In this document: piece after piece, positions 33,134-43,400 of the stretch | Position numbering within the stretch: the stretch's first letter is position 1 | How the letters are laid out: every line of letters starts with the position of its first letter | Assembly: GCA_024642485.1 (NCBI GenBank) | Contig: JAHEAY010000007.1 | Coordinates: 1-46,746 of the forward strand | Length of the DNA: 46,746 bases | From: Cytophagaceae bacterium | GTDB taxonomy: Bacteria > Bacteroidota > Bacteroidia > Cytophagales > Spirosomataceae | Direction: 5' to 3' | Position numbers and translations under genes: made by a program | Notes under the pieces: generated by a model | Seen by the model: only the letters and a program-made list of their open reading frames with translations | Database searches by the model: none | Told to the model about the DNA's origin: nothing

Positions 33134-33160
33134 AAAAAGCCTGAACGAATCAGGCTTTTT
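33134..33160 (-). terminator. Intrinsic terminator after the sugar dehydrogenase gene
   Basis: Stem TCAGGCTTTTT/AAAAAGCCTGA with loop of 5 nt, with a long T-run on the minus strand. It lies 8 bp beyond the stop at 33168 and insulates the next gene's promoter. Confidence 0.85.
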
Positions 33161-33167
33161 GAAAGAA

Positions 33168-34577
33168 TTATAAAGGTTTTAGTCGGAAGACCATGCCTGG
33201 GTTTTCAGTTCCCACATACAAGTATCCGTCTACTCCTTGTTCCACATTCCGCATGCGGCCGAGGTTGACGAGGACTTTTTCTTGTTTGATGACCTTATTG
33301 TCTTTGATGACACAGCGATTCAAGTAGTTGAAACGTAATGATCCCACCATCAAATTACCTTTCCAAGCGGGGTATTTGTCGCCTACGACAAAGGTCAATC
33401 CCGACGGAGCGATGGATGGAATCCAATAGGTGATCGGTTGTTCCATGCCTTCTTTTTTCGAGATGGCTGTGATGGGTTTTCCGTCGTAGTTGATGCCGTA
33501 GGAGATGACAGGCCAACCGTAGTTTTTGCCTGCTTGGATGATGTTGATTTCATCGCCACCGCGTGGACCATGTTCTGTTTCCCAGATTGCGCCGGTACTA
33601 GGGTTCAAGGTCAAACCTTGTGGGTTTCGTTGGCCATATGAATAAACCGTTGGGTGTGCGCTTTTGGCAAATGGATTATCAGCAGGGATACTACCGTCAT
33701 CTTTGATGCGGTGGATTTTGCCATTGTCATTATCCAAAGCTTGTGGAAATACTTTTTCCATGCCGCGTTCGCCTACACTAAAGAATAGGTAACCTTTTTT
33801 ATCGAATGCCAAACGAGATCCGAAGTGGTGGAACGTTTTGGTGTATGGTTTCGCTTCAAAAATTTCTTGTGACTCAACCCATTGATTGTTTTTGATTTTA
33901 CCTCGTACGATCGCTGTAGTCGTTTCTGTTTGACCCGCTTCTGTTCTGAATTTCGAATAAGACATGTAAACCCAACCGTTTTGCACATACGCAGGATGAA
34001 GGGTGATGTCTAATAAACCACCTTGGCCTTTAGCCATCACGGCAGGAGTGCCTGAAATGACTGTTTTATTTTGTTTTTGGTCGACCAAATACAATTTTCC
34101 AGCGCGGTCAGTGATTAAATAATCGTGGTTTGGTAATTGTGCAAAACCCCAAGGGCTGTCTAAACCTGTGGCGATGGTATCCAACTGAACAGTCATCCCT
34201 TCGGATTTAAAGATATTACTCGTAGGCTTGTTGGCAAATTTATATTGCTCCACACCCGCTAAATTCTCAACGATCAAGTCGGCCAATTTCTCGATTTCCT
34301 GTGCCGACAAAACTTCTTTCCAGGTAGGCATGCCTAATTCGGGATATCCTCCGGTGATGCTTGCGATGATTTGTTCTTTTTTATTGCCGTGTTTCCATTG
34401 GCGATCCACGAAAGCTTCTACTTTTTCCCCATGGCAGGAGGCGCAATATTGGGTATATGTTTTCTCTGCGGGTCCGTCGATGGCTACTTGTTTGGCGGGA
34501 CTTTTACGTAGCGACATGATGGAAATGGCACTGATGGATAGGGCCGCGAAGAGGAGTATTCTATTTTTCATAGGCAT
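33168..34577 (-). CDS. Cytochrome c-fused glucose/sorbosone dehydrogenase
   Basis: A 469-residue exported enzyme with two domains. The N-terminal class I cytochrome c (about 36-110) has CASCH at 45-49 and an axial-methionine candidate in GMPTWKE. The C-terminal domain (about 130-469) is a six-blade PQQ-type GSDH propeller (DSPWGFAQLPNHDYLI and HGPRGGDEINIIQAGKNYGW). It would oxidise a sugar and pass electrons to its haem in the periplasm. The sequence does not say which sugar. The start could be the ATG at 34577 or 34571. Downstream it ends at a clear terminator. Confidence 0.88.
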   Translation of the reverse strand: MPMKNRILLFAALSISAISIMSLRKSPAKQVAIDGPAEKTYTQYCASCHGEKVEAFVDRQWKHGNKKEQIIASITGGYPELGMPTWKEVLSAQEIEKLADLIVENLAGVEQYKFANKPTSNIFKSEGMTVQLDTIATGLDSPWGFAQLPNHDYLITDRAGKLYLVDQKQNKTVISGTPAVMAKGQGGLLDITLHPAYVQNGWVYMSYSKFRTEAGQTETTTAIVRGKIKNNQWVESQEIFEAKPYTKTFHHFGSRLAFDKKGYLFFSVGERGMEKVFPQALDNDNGKIHRIKDDGSIPADNPFAKSAHPTVYSYGQRNPQGLTLNPSTGAIWETEHGPRGGDEINIIQAGKNYGWPVISYGINYDGKPITAISKKEGMEQPITYWIPSIAPSGLTFVVGDKYPAWKGNLMVGSLRFNYLNRCVIKDNKVIKQEKVLVNLGRMRNVEQGVDGYLYVGTENPGMVFRLKPL

Positions 34578-34616
34578 GGAGTTAATGGTGCGTAAAGGTA
34601 TAAAATTTTTTATAAC

Positions 34617-34708
34617 CCTGGGCTTTAGCCTAGGGGTTCCTGTGGGGTTTACTTCGGAAGTTCCCCAGACTAAAGTCTGTAGAGCCCCAGGTTAAAACCT
34701 GGGGTTAT
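34617..34708. repeat. REP-like palindrome cluster upstream of the esterase
   Basis: It holds CCTGGGCTTTAGCCTAGG-type (from 34617), CAGACTAAAGTCTG (34666-34679) and CCCCAGGTTAAAACCTGGGG (34685-34704). The first and third types recur downstream of the esterase. Such palindromes are known as targets of REP-associated transposases; no transposase gene is nearby. Confidence 0.8.
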
Positions 34709-34770
34709 GAGATATTGCTAAAAAAGCTTATTATTGTATCAAATTATTACAATAGCTAAACCTATCAATC

Positions 34771-36363
34771 ATGAAAAAATTATTCTTAGCCTTAGGCGTT
34801 TGCCTTTTGGGCTCGTGGACTGCGCAGGCACAGATTACATTAAGTAAAGATGTGGCTGTGGTGCCTACAGAATCTGGACAAGTTCGTGGGTATGTACATG
34901 GAGGTATTTATACCTACAAGGGCATTCCTTACGCGGAGGCGAATCGTTTTGAGGCACCTCATAAACCAAAAGCGTGGACAAATGTTCGCAGTTCTTTGAC
35001 TTATGGACCAGTAGCACCTTTATTATCACCTACCACGCAAGTGCAGGATGAATCTGAATTTGTCTTCGATCACTCATGGGGATATACGAATGAGGATTGC
35101 ATGCGTGTGAATGTTTGGACACCAGGTATCAAGGATGGGAAAAAGCGTCCTGTCATGTTTTGGATTCATGGAGGTGGATTTACTGCGGGTTCTGCAGAGG
35201 AATTGAAGTCGTACGATGGAGAGAATTTAGCCAAAAAAGGGGATGTTGTTGTTGTATCGATTAATCACCGTTTGAATATTTTGGGATACTTAGATTTATC
35301 TGCCTATGGCGATAAGTACAAATATTCAGCGAATAACTCGGTGATGGATATGAAGGCCGCTTTGGAATGGGTAAAGACGAATATTAGCCAATTTGGGGGT
35401 GATCCGAATAATGTGACGATTTTCGGTCAATCTGGAGGTGGCGCGAAGGTGAATACCTTGATGGCAATGCCTTCTGCCAAAGGTTTGTTTCATAAAGCAA
35501 TTAATCAGAGTGGGGCTTTCCGTGGTTCTATGCTTGATAAGGCAACAACACAAGCGATCACTGCGGAGGTGTTGAAATCCCTAAATATCAGTGTTGATTC
35601 TTTGCAAAAAGTTCCTTTTGCGACTTTAGCAAATGCTGGAAATAAAGCGCTTCAGGTAGTAGCCGCTCAAATGAAAGCAGCTGGAAAACCTGTGGTTGGT
35701 TTTGGATTAAGTTGGGGCCCAAGCGTCGACGGCGATTTACTTCCTTATCAATTATTCTCGGATGAGGCAATGAAATTATCGAAGGATGTCCCTTTGATGA
35801 TTGGAACCGTGAAGAATGAATTTATGCCTTCGTTAATGACGAATATGTCGAATGCGACAGCGGAGGAAGTTGATGCATATATCAAAAAGACCTTTGGAGC
35901 CAAAGCGGATGCGTATAAAGCCGCAGTAAAGAAAGCATATCCTGCTGATACGAAGCCGTCAGATTTGATGGATGTGGATACGCGTTTCCGTCCAGGTGCA
36001 GTGGTTCAAGCGAATATGAAATCGGCTTTGAATGCAGCGCCGGTGTTTATGTATTTGTTTACATGGCAGTCGCCCGTGATGGATGGCAAATATAAATCGA
36101 TGCACTGCTTCGAATTGCCTTTCTGTTTCAATAACATTGCGCGTTGTGAAAACATGACGGGTGGAGGTAAAGAGGCATATGCCTTAGCGGATAAAGTGAG
36201 CCAAGCCTGGATTAATTTTGCGCGTGTAGGAAATCCGAATCACAAAGGTTTGCCAACTTGGCCGACGTATAATGCAGCTGCAACGCCAACGATGCATTTG
36301 GATAATACGTGTGAGGTCAAGCCACAAATGGATAAGGAATTGTTTGATTTGACAGCGAATTAA
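34771..36363 (+). CDS. Carboxylesterase/lipase type B, exported
   Basis: A 530-residue alpha/beta hydrolase. After a signal peptide (to about residue 20) come GIPYAEANRFEAP, the oxyanion segment WIHGGGFTAGSAEE, the nucleophile elbow FGQSGGG (Ser221) and the histidine in MHCFELPF (His445), with the acid likely between them near NEFMPSL. It hydrolyses ester bonds of unknown substrates in the periplasm. Both sides of the gene hold REP-like palindromes that are largely the same, 34617-34708 and 36377-36504. Codon and base use look like the neighbouring genes. Confidence 0.9.
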   Translation: MKKLFLALGVCLLGSWTAQAQITLSKDVAVVPTESGQVRGYVHGGIYTYKGIPYAEANRFEAPHKPKAWTNVRSSLTYGPVAPLLSPTTQVQDESEFVFDHSWGYTNEDCMRVNVWTPGIKDGKKRPVMFWIHGGGFTAGSAEELKSYDGENLAKKGDVVVVSINHRLNILGYLDLSAYGDKYKYSANNSVMDMKAALEWVKTNISQFGGDPNNVTIFGQSGGGAKVNTLMAMPSAKGLFHKAINQSGAFRGSMLDKATTQAITAEVLKSLNISVDSLQKVPFATLANAGNKALQVVAAQMKAAGKPVVGFGLSWGPSVDGDLLPYQLFSDEAMKLSKDVPLMIGTVKNEFMPSLMTNMSNATAEEVDAYIKKTFGAKADAYKAAVKKAYPADTKPSDLMDVDTRFRPGAVVQANMKSALNAAPVFMYLFTWQSPVMDGKYKSMHCFELPFCFNNIARCENMTGGGKEAYALADKVSQAWINFARVGNPNHKGLPTWPTYNAAATPTMHLDNTCEVKPQMDKELFDLTAN

Positions 36364-36376
36364 TCGATTTTTATAA

Positions 36377-36504
36377 CCCTAGGCTTCAGCCTAGGGTTTC
36401 TAATGTCCCCGGGTTAAAACCTGTAGAGCCCCAGGTTAAAACCTGGGGTTATTAATTAATAGCCCTAGGCTTCAGCCTAGGGAATCGACGCGAGGTATCG
36501 CGTC
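36377..36504. repeat. REP-like palindrome cluster downstream of the esterase
   Basis: CCCTAGGCTTCAGCCTAGGG occurs at 36377-36396 and again at 36463-36482, CCCCAGGTTAAAACCTGGGG at 36429-36448, and GACGCGA/TCGCGTC around GGTA at 36487-36504. The last is a widespread type followed by TCTACA. The cluster fills the 157-bp gap to the next gene. Confidence 0.82.
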
Positions 36505-36519
36505 TCTACAAATCACCTC

Positions 36520-38355
36520 TTAAAAATAATGAATCGCCCTTACCCGATAAACTTCATTTTTACGGGCCTCGTGGTAGGAGCCGTCGATGAATAATTGCAG
36601 CCAGGCAATGTTTTGGTCAGTGATTGTTGAACCCATGTATTCCGTGGAAGTCCAATATAAGTCCGTTTTATCGATGCCACCGATGGCGTCCGCGTGCAAA
36701 TAAATTTGATTCAATTCATCTTTGCTAGGCAAGAACCAATCACTATAACCTCCATAGGTATAATTCGCACATAATCTTGCCGCGGAATTTAAGGTGCCGC
36801 ACATCCGAATAATTTCAGCGGAATTCGATTTTCCTGCACCGATGTTTTCAGCGCGTGCTTTGATGATGGATAATCCGGGACATCCCCAATACGTTGATTT
36901 GGATATATCCTCCGGACTGACAACAAATCCATGTTGCTCACCCCGAACATAACCAGGATCCGTTTCCTTGAAGAAATAACTGATAACCCCTCCTTGATGT
37001 AAATCGCCTATTTTTAAAGAACCTTCCGTTGGGTTGGTTGGGGTCACCGGTTTTGTGGGGTCAACAATCACCGCAGGAATGCTTGAAAGCGTTTTGAAGG
37101 TCATGGGTGATCCGTAAACAACACCTTTGGCATTGATGGCATAAGCGACGACGTAATAGGTTTTGTTTTCAGATAGATTCGCCAAATAATAACTGAATGG
37201 ACCTAATCCAATAGCCACCGGGAATTTCAGGTTATTGATTGTTGGATTAGGTACAATGCTAACACAAAATCCTTTTTCTGTGACGGTGGTATTTCCTTCC
37301 GCAGTCACCGTGCCAGTGAGTACTGCTCCATGTGCTGTGATGTCGGTTACCGATACCGTTTTGACACTCGGATAAGTGTATTCACCCGTCGTGAATGGGA
37401 TGGGTGCTCCGTAGGCAGTGCCTTTTTTATTCGTGGCGAAGGCACGCATGTAATATTTTACATTTGTCTTGAGATTCGTGATGACGAGTCGGTAAGCACC
37501 AATCCCCCCTGGGATAAGGAACTTTTGGCAAGCGTTTAAGTCTTCGATATCGGGACATAATAAAAATCCGCGTTCGGTGATGTCGGAACCACCCGTATCC
37601 ATAACCTCGCCTTGGAAATTCGCGGTCGTATTCGTGATTTCGTTGACATGGATGCTTGAAACGATGGGTGGACTAAAATTAAATGTCGTAAAGCTGAGCT
37701 CATCCCCGTAGGAAATCCCGAGTTCGTTGATGGCATAGGATTTGACATAATAGGTTGTGTTTTCGTTCAGGCCATTGAGGAAATTGTCGAAGGGGCCTTC
37801 GCCTTTGCCACTGAAAACGCGGTTGTCTTGAATGGTGGGATTGGGATGGGTGCTGAAACAGAATCCCCGATCAAAAACGATTTTTCCTCCGTCATAGCCA
37901 ACGAGTCCAGCGACTTGGCAGGAGTTGATGTACACATTTTTGATTTTATCTGTGCTGACTTCGGGCAGGGTATATTCGCGCGTAGAGAAGGTTTTGATGG
38001 TCCCGAGCGATGTGGTTTCTGAATTTTTTGCGAAGGCGACGAAGGAATATAAAGTCTCCGCGGCTAATCCTGTTACGAGAACGGCGAAGTCGCCATTGCC
38101 TGCGCTGGCGCTCACTTTGTGTTTGAGCAGCTCGTCGGGTTTGTTGTGATTAGCATAAAAAAAACCTCGTTCGGTAATACCAAGCAAATCCTCTGTTGCG
38201 TTATGTCCTTGTAAGGTAACGGAGGTAGCTCTTGGATTTATAGCCTCTTTGGTCTCTACGTTTGGAGCAATAGGTAAGGTTTCCTTTTTGCACGCGACAA
38301 AAAGGAAAAGCAAGGCAAGCCAACAAAAAAAGTTTTCAGAACTAGGTTTATACAT
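36520..38355 (-). CDS. Lipoprotein with fibronectin-III-like repeats and a C-terminal Lcl/DUF1566 domain
   Basis: A 611-residue protein with a lipobox (FVAC, Cys22). Four or so repeats of 90-100 residues (each with ERGF(C/F/L) and GTAYG or GVVYG pieces such as NKKGTAYGAPIPFTTGEY) look like fibronectin type III domains. After a threonine/proline linker (PTKPVTPTNPTEGS), the last 150 residues form an Lcl-type domain (GGYSDWFLPSKDELNQIY, then YWTSTEY). Such proteins are surface adhesins or binding proteins; the ligand is unknown. It is single-gene, with REP palindromes beyond its stop. Confidence 0.82.
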   Translation of the reverse strand: MYKPSSENFFCWLALLFLFVACKKETLPIAPNVETKEAINPRATSVTLQGHNATEDLLGITERGFFYANHNKPDELLKHKVSASAGNGDFAVLVTGLAAETLYSFVAFAKNSETTSLGTIKTFSTREYTLPEVSTDKIKNVYINSCQVAGLVGYDGGKIVFDRGFCFSTHPNPTIQDNRVFSGKGEGPFDNFLNGLNENTTYYVKSYAINELGISYGDELSFTTFNFSPPIVSSIHVNEITNTTANFQGEVMDTGGSDITERGFLLCPDIEDLNACQKFLIPGGIGAYRLVITNLKTNVKYYMRAFATNKKGTAYGAPIPFTTGEYTYPSVKTVSVTDITAHGAVLTGTVTAEGNTTVTEKGFCVSIVPNPTINNLKFPVAIGLGPFSYYLANLSENKTYYVVAYAINAKGVVYGSPMTFKTLSSIPAVIVDPTKPVTPTNPTEGSLKIGDLHQGGVISYFFKETDPGYVRGEQHGFVVSPEDISKSTYWGCPGLSIIKARAENIGAGKSNSAEIIRMCGTLNSAARLCANYTYGGYSDWFLPSKDELNQIYLHADAIGGIDKTDLYWTSTEYMGSTITDQNIAWLQLFIDGSYHEARKNEVYRVRAIHYF

Positions 38356-38427
38356 GCAATCTTTGACACGAAGGCCAAGGATAATTTGCGGTAATATTAA
38401 GAATTTATATTGATAATTTGGAGGCTG

Positions 38428-38445
38428 ACCTGATGAATGTCAGGT
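38428..38445. repeat. Small perfect palindrome
   Basis: ACCTGA/TCAGGT arms with a 6-nt loop, in the upstream region of the 36520-38355 gene. It could be an operator or a hairpin. Confidence 0.5.
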
Positions 38446-38518
38446 AAGAACTAGCAAGTTTTTTGTAAATTGCGACATAATATTTCGATGTGTGCATGGA
38501 AGCAAATTTTTGAATTTG

Positions 38519-38526
38519 TACCTTTG
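38519..38526 (+). promoter_or_regulatory. -7 box TACCTTTG of a putative small RNA
   Basis: Perfect TAnnTTTG match on the plus strand with no coding sequence after it; a terminator begins 33 nt downstream. Confidence 0.4.
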
Positions 38527-38532
38527 TAACAT

Positions 38533-38591
38533 AGAAAAAATTAGAACTAGGATTGTTTAAAGCCTCCCTGAGATTCAGGGAGGCTTTTTTT
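38533..38591 (+). ncRNA. Putative small RNA ending in an intrinsic terminator
   Basis: The start is estimated as about 7 nt after TACCTTTG (38519-38526). The RNA would be near 59 nt and end at the GC-rich stem GCCTCCCTG/CAGGGAGGC followed by seven T (38559-38591). There is no open frame of note inside. The same hairpin could end transcription from the 38596 gene on the other strand, where the T-run is poor. Confidence 0.35.
38559..38591 (+). terminator. Strong intrinsic terminator (plus strand)
   Basis: Perfect AAAGCCTCCCTG/CAGGGAGGCTTT stem with loop AGATT and a T-run of 7. On the plus strand it does not follow an annotated gene. Confidence 0.8.
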
Positions 38592-38595
38592 CTTG

Positions 38596-38862
38596 TTAAG
38601 CCGTCACCTTTCCTATCGCACAACTCACATAGGATTTCGCCTCCTTCAGGAACGTATTATTCCCTTTTTCTGGATAACCCATGCCATCCATTTTTGTGAC
38701 AAAAACAGATTTATCTAAATGGTCTCCGTGAATGATGACCTTTTCCTCGTCGAGGATAATTTCAACCGATTTTACTCCGGGAAATGCTAATAGCGCATTT
38801 TTAATGCCGTTTATACAACCGCCGCATTTGATGTTTTCAACAAAAATTTCCAAGGTTTCCAT
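38596..38862 (-). CDS. Heavy-metal-associated (HMA) domain protein
   Basis: An 88-residue single HMA domain. KCGGC (Cys13, Cys16) is the metal-binding loop and the rest follows the beta-alpha-beta-beta-alpha-beta plan (LLAFPGVKSVEIILDEEKVI). Proteins of this kind chaperone copper or bind other soft metals; no copper ATPase is in this window. The first ATG is at 38862, and TATCTTTG (38884-38891) sits just upstream on the same strand, which favours this start over a TTG at 38886. Confidence 0.85.
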   Translation of the reverse strand: METLEIFVENIKCGGCINGIKNALLAFPGVKSVEIILDEEKVIIHGDHLDKSVFVTKMDGMGYPEKGNNTFLKEAKSYVSCAIGKVTA

Positions 38863-38883
38863 AAGATCTTTGTTTAATGTACA

Positions 38884-38891
38884 CAAAGATA
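38884..38891 (-). promoter_or_regulatory. -7 box TATCTTTG of the HMA gene
   Basis: Perfect TAnnTTTG on the minus strand, leaving about 14 nt of leader before the ATG. No clear -33 box. Confidence 0.45.
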
Positions 38892-38931
38892 CATTTGAAG
38901 AACGACACGGGATGTGACGAAAGTCATGCTC

Positions 38932-40257
38932 CTACAAGATGGCCTTAATCTTTTCCTTAACGCCTTTCTTCAAGCGATATGTGATTAATCGCTTATCTTC
39001 TGTAGATGCAGTTCGTTCTATGGCGTTTTTGATATTATAATAGAATGCCAACTTTTCATTTACCTGCTTAATGGTCATGAATCGAATTCTTCGCTGGTTT
39101 TCTTGTGATTTTGTACCACATTCCAAGATTTCATTCAGTTCATTCGTTGGGATAAAATTATCACCCGAATCCATCAAGGCTTTCAAAAGTTTTCGTTCAA
39201 GCGAATCAAAGGTAGGTTGTAGTTTACGCTTTCTTTGGTAAATCCAATACGCTCCCGCAGATAGAATAAGCAATATCGAGGCACCTAAATAGTAGTTGGT
39301 GTAGTCGGCTTCATAAAATTTGCCCACTAACTCCGCCTTCTTCAATAAAGCATTCACGGCTATCACAGAAAGTGGTCCGCGGTTCATGAAGTGATAATAC
39401 TTAATTGTGTCGCCGCTGAGGTAGTATTCGCCTCCTCCAGCCTCGAAATAGGTGGCATTGTCTTTATACAGGTAGACTTCGTTTTGCACGGGATCGATAA
39501 TGTAAATCCGGTCGCGTGCCATTTGAATAAAATGTGTTCCGTTCCAATAGATCGTACGATGTTCTTTCAAAGGGATAATATCCGTTATGTTGCCTAAAAC
39601 TTCCCAGGTTTTATTTTTGAAATCGAAGCGTTGGAATTCTTTTGTATATTCGATTTTTTCATCCTCAAGGTAATTTTTGTTATTGGATCCCCCGGAATAA
39701 AAGGCGTCATCTTTACTCGAGTAGCCTTGAAAGCCATCGGAAATCATTTCGGGTCCCTTGTTTTTCGGCCTTAAAATTTCCCATTCTTTGGATGATTTTT
39801 CATCAAAATACGTAATGTGTCTGTTATAAGACCAAAAGCCTTCTCCACCCACAGAATACAACAAATTATTTCGATAAAAGCGAGTGGCACTGAAATTGTA
39901 ACCACTATGTACTGTACGGTCCAAGCGTGTTAGGCTTGCTGATTTTAAATCAAAATCTAATACGATTCCTGTTCCTTGTAGGACAAATCGGATGGATTGG
40001 TTGGGAAGGTAAAAGTAGTCAGCTCGGTTAAACTTGCTAATAATGCTCGCTTGATCCTGATCTGAAAGCTTAATAGGACTAACAATCGCCCATTGGTCAA
40101 TGCTTATTTCTCTTTCCCAATTTCGCGTATCTACATTGATGCGTTGTCTTAAGTTTTGCTTGTTCGGAAGCCAATTTATGTAATGATCAAGCGCCATGCT
40201 AGGACATGCAACACTTAATAGAGCGAATAAAATGAAGTTTCGAACTAGTTTAAACAC
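38932..40257 (-). CDS. Membrane protein with a periplasmic sensor-like region and a cytoplasmic winged-helix-like tail
   Basis: A 441-residue protein starting at a GTG (40257). It has an N-terminal signal/anchor (to about residue 22), a region of about 300 residues rich in beta strands with recurring aromatic motifs (YSVGGEGFWSYNRH, YWNGTHFIQMARDRIYII) like a propeller, one membrane helix at about 322-340 (YYLGASILLILSAGAYWIYQ) and a basic cytoplasmic tail. The last 80 residues (FDSLERKLLKALMDSGDNFI, then TNELNEILECGTKSQENQRR and RIRFMTIKQVNEKLAFYYN) look like a winged helix. This is the layout of a ToxR-like one-component regulator. The assignment is tentative. It is divergent from the FG-GAP gene. 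Confidence 0.7.
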   Translation of the reverse strand: MFKLVRNFILFALLSVACPSMALDHYINWLPNKQNLRQRINVDTRNWEREISIDQWAIVSPIKLSDQDQASIISKFNRADYFYLPNQSIRFVLQGTGIVLDFDLKSASLTRLDRTVHSGYNFSATRFYRNNLLYSVGGEGFWSYNRHITYFDEKSSKEWEILRPKNKGPEMISDGFQGYSSKDDAFYSGGSNNKNYLEDEKIEYTKEFQRFDFKNKTWEVLGNITDIIPLKEHRTIYWNGTHFIQMARDRIYIIDPVQNEVYLYKDNATYFEAGGGEYYLSGDTIKYYHFMNRGPLSVIAVNALLKKAELVGKFYEADYTNYYLGASILLILSAGAYWIYQRKRKLQPTFDSLERKLLKALMDSGDNFIPTNELNEILECGTKSQENQRRIRFMTIKQVNEKLAFYYNIKNAIERTASTEDKRLITYRLKKGVKEKIKAIL

Positions 40258-40383
40258 GCTAATGAATTTTGATGCAAATTAGCTAAATCAACTAAATTAT
40301 CATGGATTTCTACCTGATGAATTTGTTATAATAACGTGAATAACGGATTTTTTAGCGGTATTCTCCGCATTAAGCAAGTATTT

Positions 40384-40391
40384 TAAATTTG
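40384..40391 (+). promoter_or_regulatory. -7 box TAAATTTG of the FG-GAP gene
   Basis: Perfect TAnnTTTG match 18 bp before the ATG at 40410. No clear -33 box at 19-21 nt. Confidence 0.5.
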
Positions 40392-40409
40392 AAAAATTCT
40401 ACTAGTTCA

Positions 40410-43400
40410 ATGAAATACTTTCTTTTATCATTATTGTCCTTATTGTGTGTCATTTCAAATTTTGGACAATCCCCGCAAATGTTAGATTTATCAGCCAAGC
40501 GTATTGCCATAAAAAACGGTTATGAAATCTATCGTGTTCCGGTACCTTATAAAGAATTTGGCTTTTCTAAATCAGCACTTCCTGTACCTTTTGATCGAGG
40601 CTTAGTGGCTGTCGATATAAATCAAGATGGTTTACAAGATTTAATCGCAAGTTATGGTCCTACCACAAACGGTGAAGAAATTGGTATGGGACATTTATCC
40701 CTGCCTCTTTATTTTCTAAATCAAGGGGGCTTTAAGTTTAAAAGTTATATCAATCCCAACTTTAAAGATTATTCTATTTTTCATGCCTTGCAAAATTACA
40801 TTTTGGAAGACATGGATGGGGATAAGAAAAGTGATATCATACTGGGAGGAGAACATTATCATTTGGAAAATGTAGTGCCAGGTATGGAGCAAAAGTCAAT
40901 ACAATGGCTTGCTAATTACGCTAATCATGTGGAGTCGCGCGATTATAGTAAATATCAATTTAAGTTGAACCGATACTATACTTTTGACAATGCTGGCTTA
41001 TTAAAAGATCAGGTTGGTAAAATAGATATTTCATCTGTAAATACAGATTGTGAGGGACAATTTAATTCCATTCAGTCGATAGGATCAGGGGATTTTGACA
41101 ACGATGGGGATGTTGATTATGTTTCTATGGCCTCTACGCACTGTCAAGGTATTGTGATGAATTACTTAAATAACGATGGGAAGGGTAATATGAAGTTGAC
41201 TCGCCAACCTTCATTATACTTTTTAAATGAGGGCCGCATGATCAGTTTTGATATCAATGGGGATGGGAATTTGGATATCATAGGGATAGGAAATCGGACA
41301 GAGACGGGCAAAACGAGTGATTTGGTCTATTTCCCAAATCGCGGAAAAGGTGTTTTTGATTTTTCAAATCCAATTGTTTTGGAGACGATTTCTAATACTA
41401 GCCAATTAAGTCAATGTTTACGATCTTTTAAAATAATTGATTTGGATAAAGACGGGAGAAAAGAAATTATCATTTACAGCACCAACATGTATTCGCCTAT
41501 TGGGAATGATGTGATGAGTGATCCAGTTAAAAGGGCAACATATGAACCTTTAAATAGAATTTATGTCTTTACACAAGAGAATGCAACCTTAAAAAATGTA
41601 ACATCTAAATACATTGGGGATTTAGGAGGTTTTGATAAATTTTATTTTAATCATAGTGGTATGCAATTTGAAGATATTAATCAAGATGGTTTTATTGATT
41701 TATATCCTTACACTACCCAACATACGGTTTCAAGTTGGAATGTAAAAGATGATATCAATTATTTCGAATGGAATCCATCAACTCAGAAATTTGAATTCAA
41801 AAATTTAAATGGATTTAATTCATTTTTTACCAATGGCATTTACCAAGGTATGTTTCAAAAAAATAGTTTTGATTTGGTTGATTTGGATAATGACGGTCGG
41901 GTAGAATTTGTTAGAACTCATGGTGACAGTTTAACCATTGTAAAAAAAATAGTTATATCAGATTTAGATAAAGATGGAATAGCTGATGAACTAGATAATT
42001 GCCCTAAATCCTATAATCCGGATCAAATGGATACGGATAAGGATGGCATTGGAGATGTGTGTGATGTGCTGAATTCTTATTTGGTCAATCCCATCAAATT
42101 GAAAAGTACTGAAACGGTAGATATCTATGCGATTAAAAATCCGTTTGCTTATGAAAATGAAAATGGTAGATTGGTGAATGGCTTGGAGGAGTTTCATCCC
42201 CCATTTGACCGGGGAAGTATTCCAATGGATTATAATCAAGATGGCAAAATGGACATCATCCATTCGAGTACTTACATTGATGGGATAAGTTCTCCCATAG
42301 CTATGGGTCATCTATCCGTACCGTTGTATTTTAAAAACAAAGGTAATTTTAGTTTTGAGGTGTATCGCAATCCGAATTACCTTGACTATTCTATTTTCCA
42401 TGCCATCCAAAATTATGAACTCGTAGATGTGAATAAGGACGGGAAATTGGAAATTTTCCCGGGTGGAGAGCATTATCATTCAGAGCAAACAGGGGTAGAT
42501 AATTACAAAAATCTGCAATTGTGGTTAGCCAAAAACAATAACCACCAAGTGGAAATAGATTATAGTAAGTCGGAATTTAAATTGAACCGCTATTATTCAT
42601 TTAAAGACCAAAATTACATAGTTGATGAAGTCGCTAAAATTGATATTTCAGCCGAAAAAGCGAAAGACCCGAGCAATATTTTTGACTCCATTCAGTCGAT
42701 TGGATCTGGGGATATTGACAATGACGGCGATGTGGATTTGGTCCAAATGGCACAAAGCACTAGTGGACGTTACTTTTCCGTGATACTGAATGATGGTAAG
42801 GGCAATTTTACGTTGACAAAAACGAAGACCGATATTACTTTTCCGGAAGGACGATTGATCTTAGACGATTTGAATCAGGATGGGAAGATGGAATTGTTGG
42901 GCGTCGGGAAAAAGGGGGATTCGAAACAATTGTATTTATACCAATACGATAATTTGGGTGGGACGAGTTTTGATTTTCAGAATCCCAAACAACTTGATTT
43001 GGTGTACAATGCCACAGATCCTATTAATCCAGGAAATCAAAGTATGCGTGCCTATAAAAAACAAGATTTGGATGGGGATGGGAACCCAGAATTCATTTGT
43101 TATTTGACGAATCAATATTCAGGGTTAGGAAACTTAGACTTTCAGCCAAGTAAATTAACGCTCATTGAACCACACAATCAGGTGCTTATTTATACCAATA
43201 CGAAAGGGGTACTAAGCAATACGACGCTTAGATTTCTTCCTGATTCAAAGAATTTAGGCAAATGGTTTAGCAATGAAAGTGGCATGTATTTCATCGATTT
43301 GGATTCAGATGGGAATCTAGATTTGGTGCCTTATGTGAATACATTGGAACCCAATTACCCTTGGAATGGCTCTTCAGAATTTCAGTATTTTGCATTTAAT

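Noticed and set aside
34771-36363. A transposon carrying the esterase.
   Set aside because: The REP-like palindromes flank it, but no transposase or target-site duplication can be seen.
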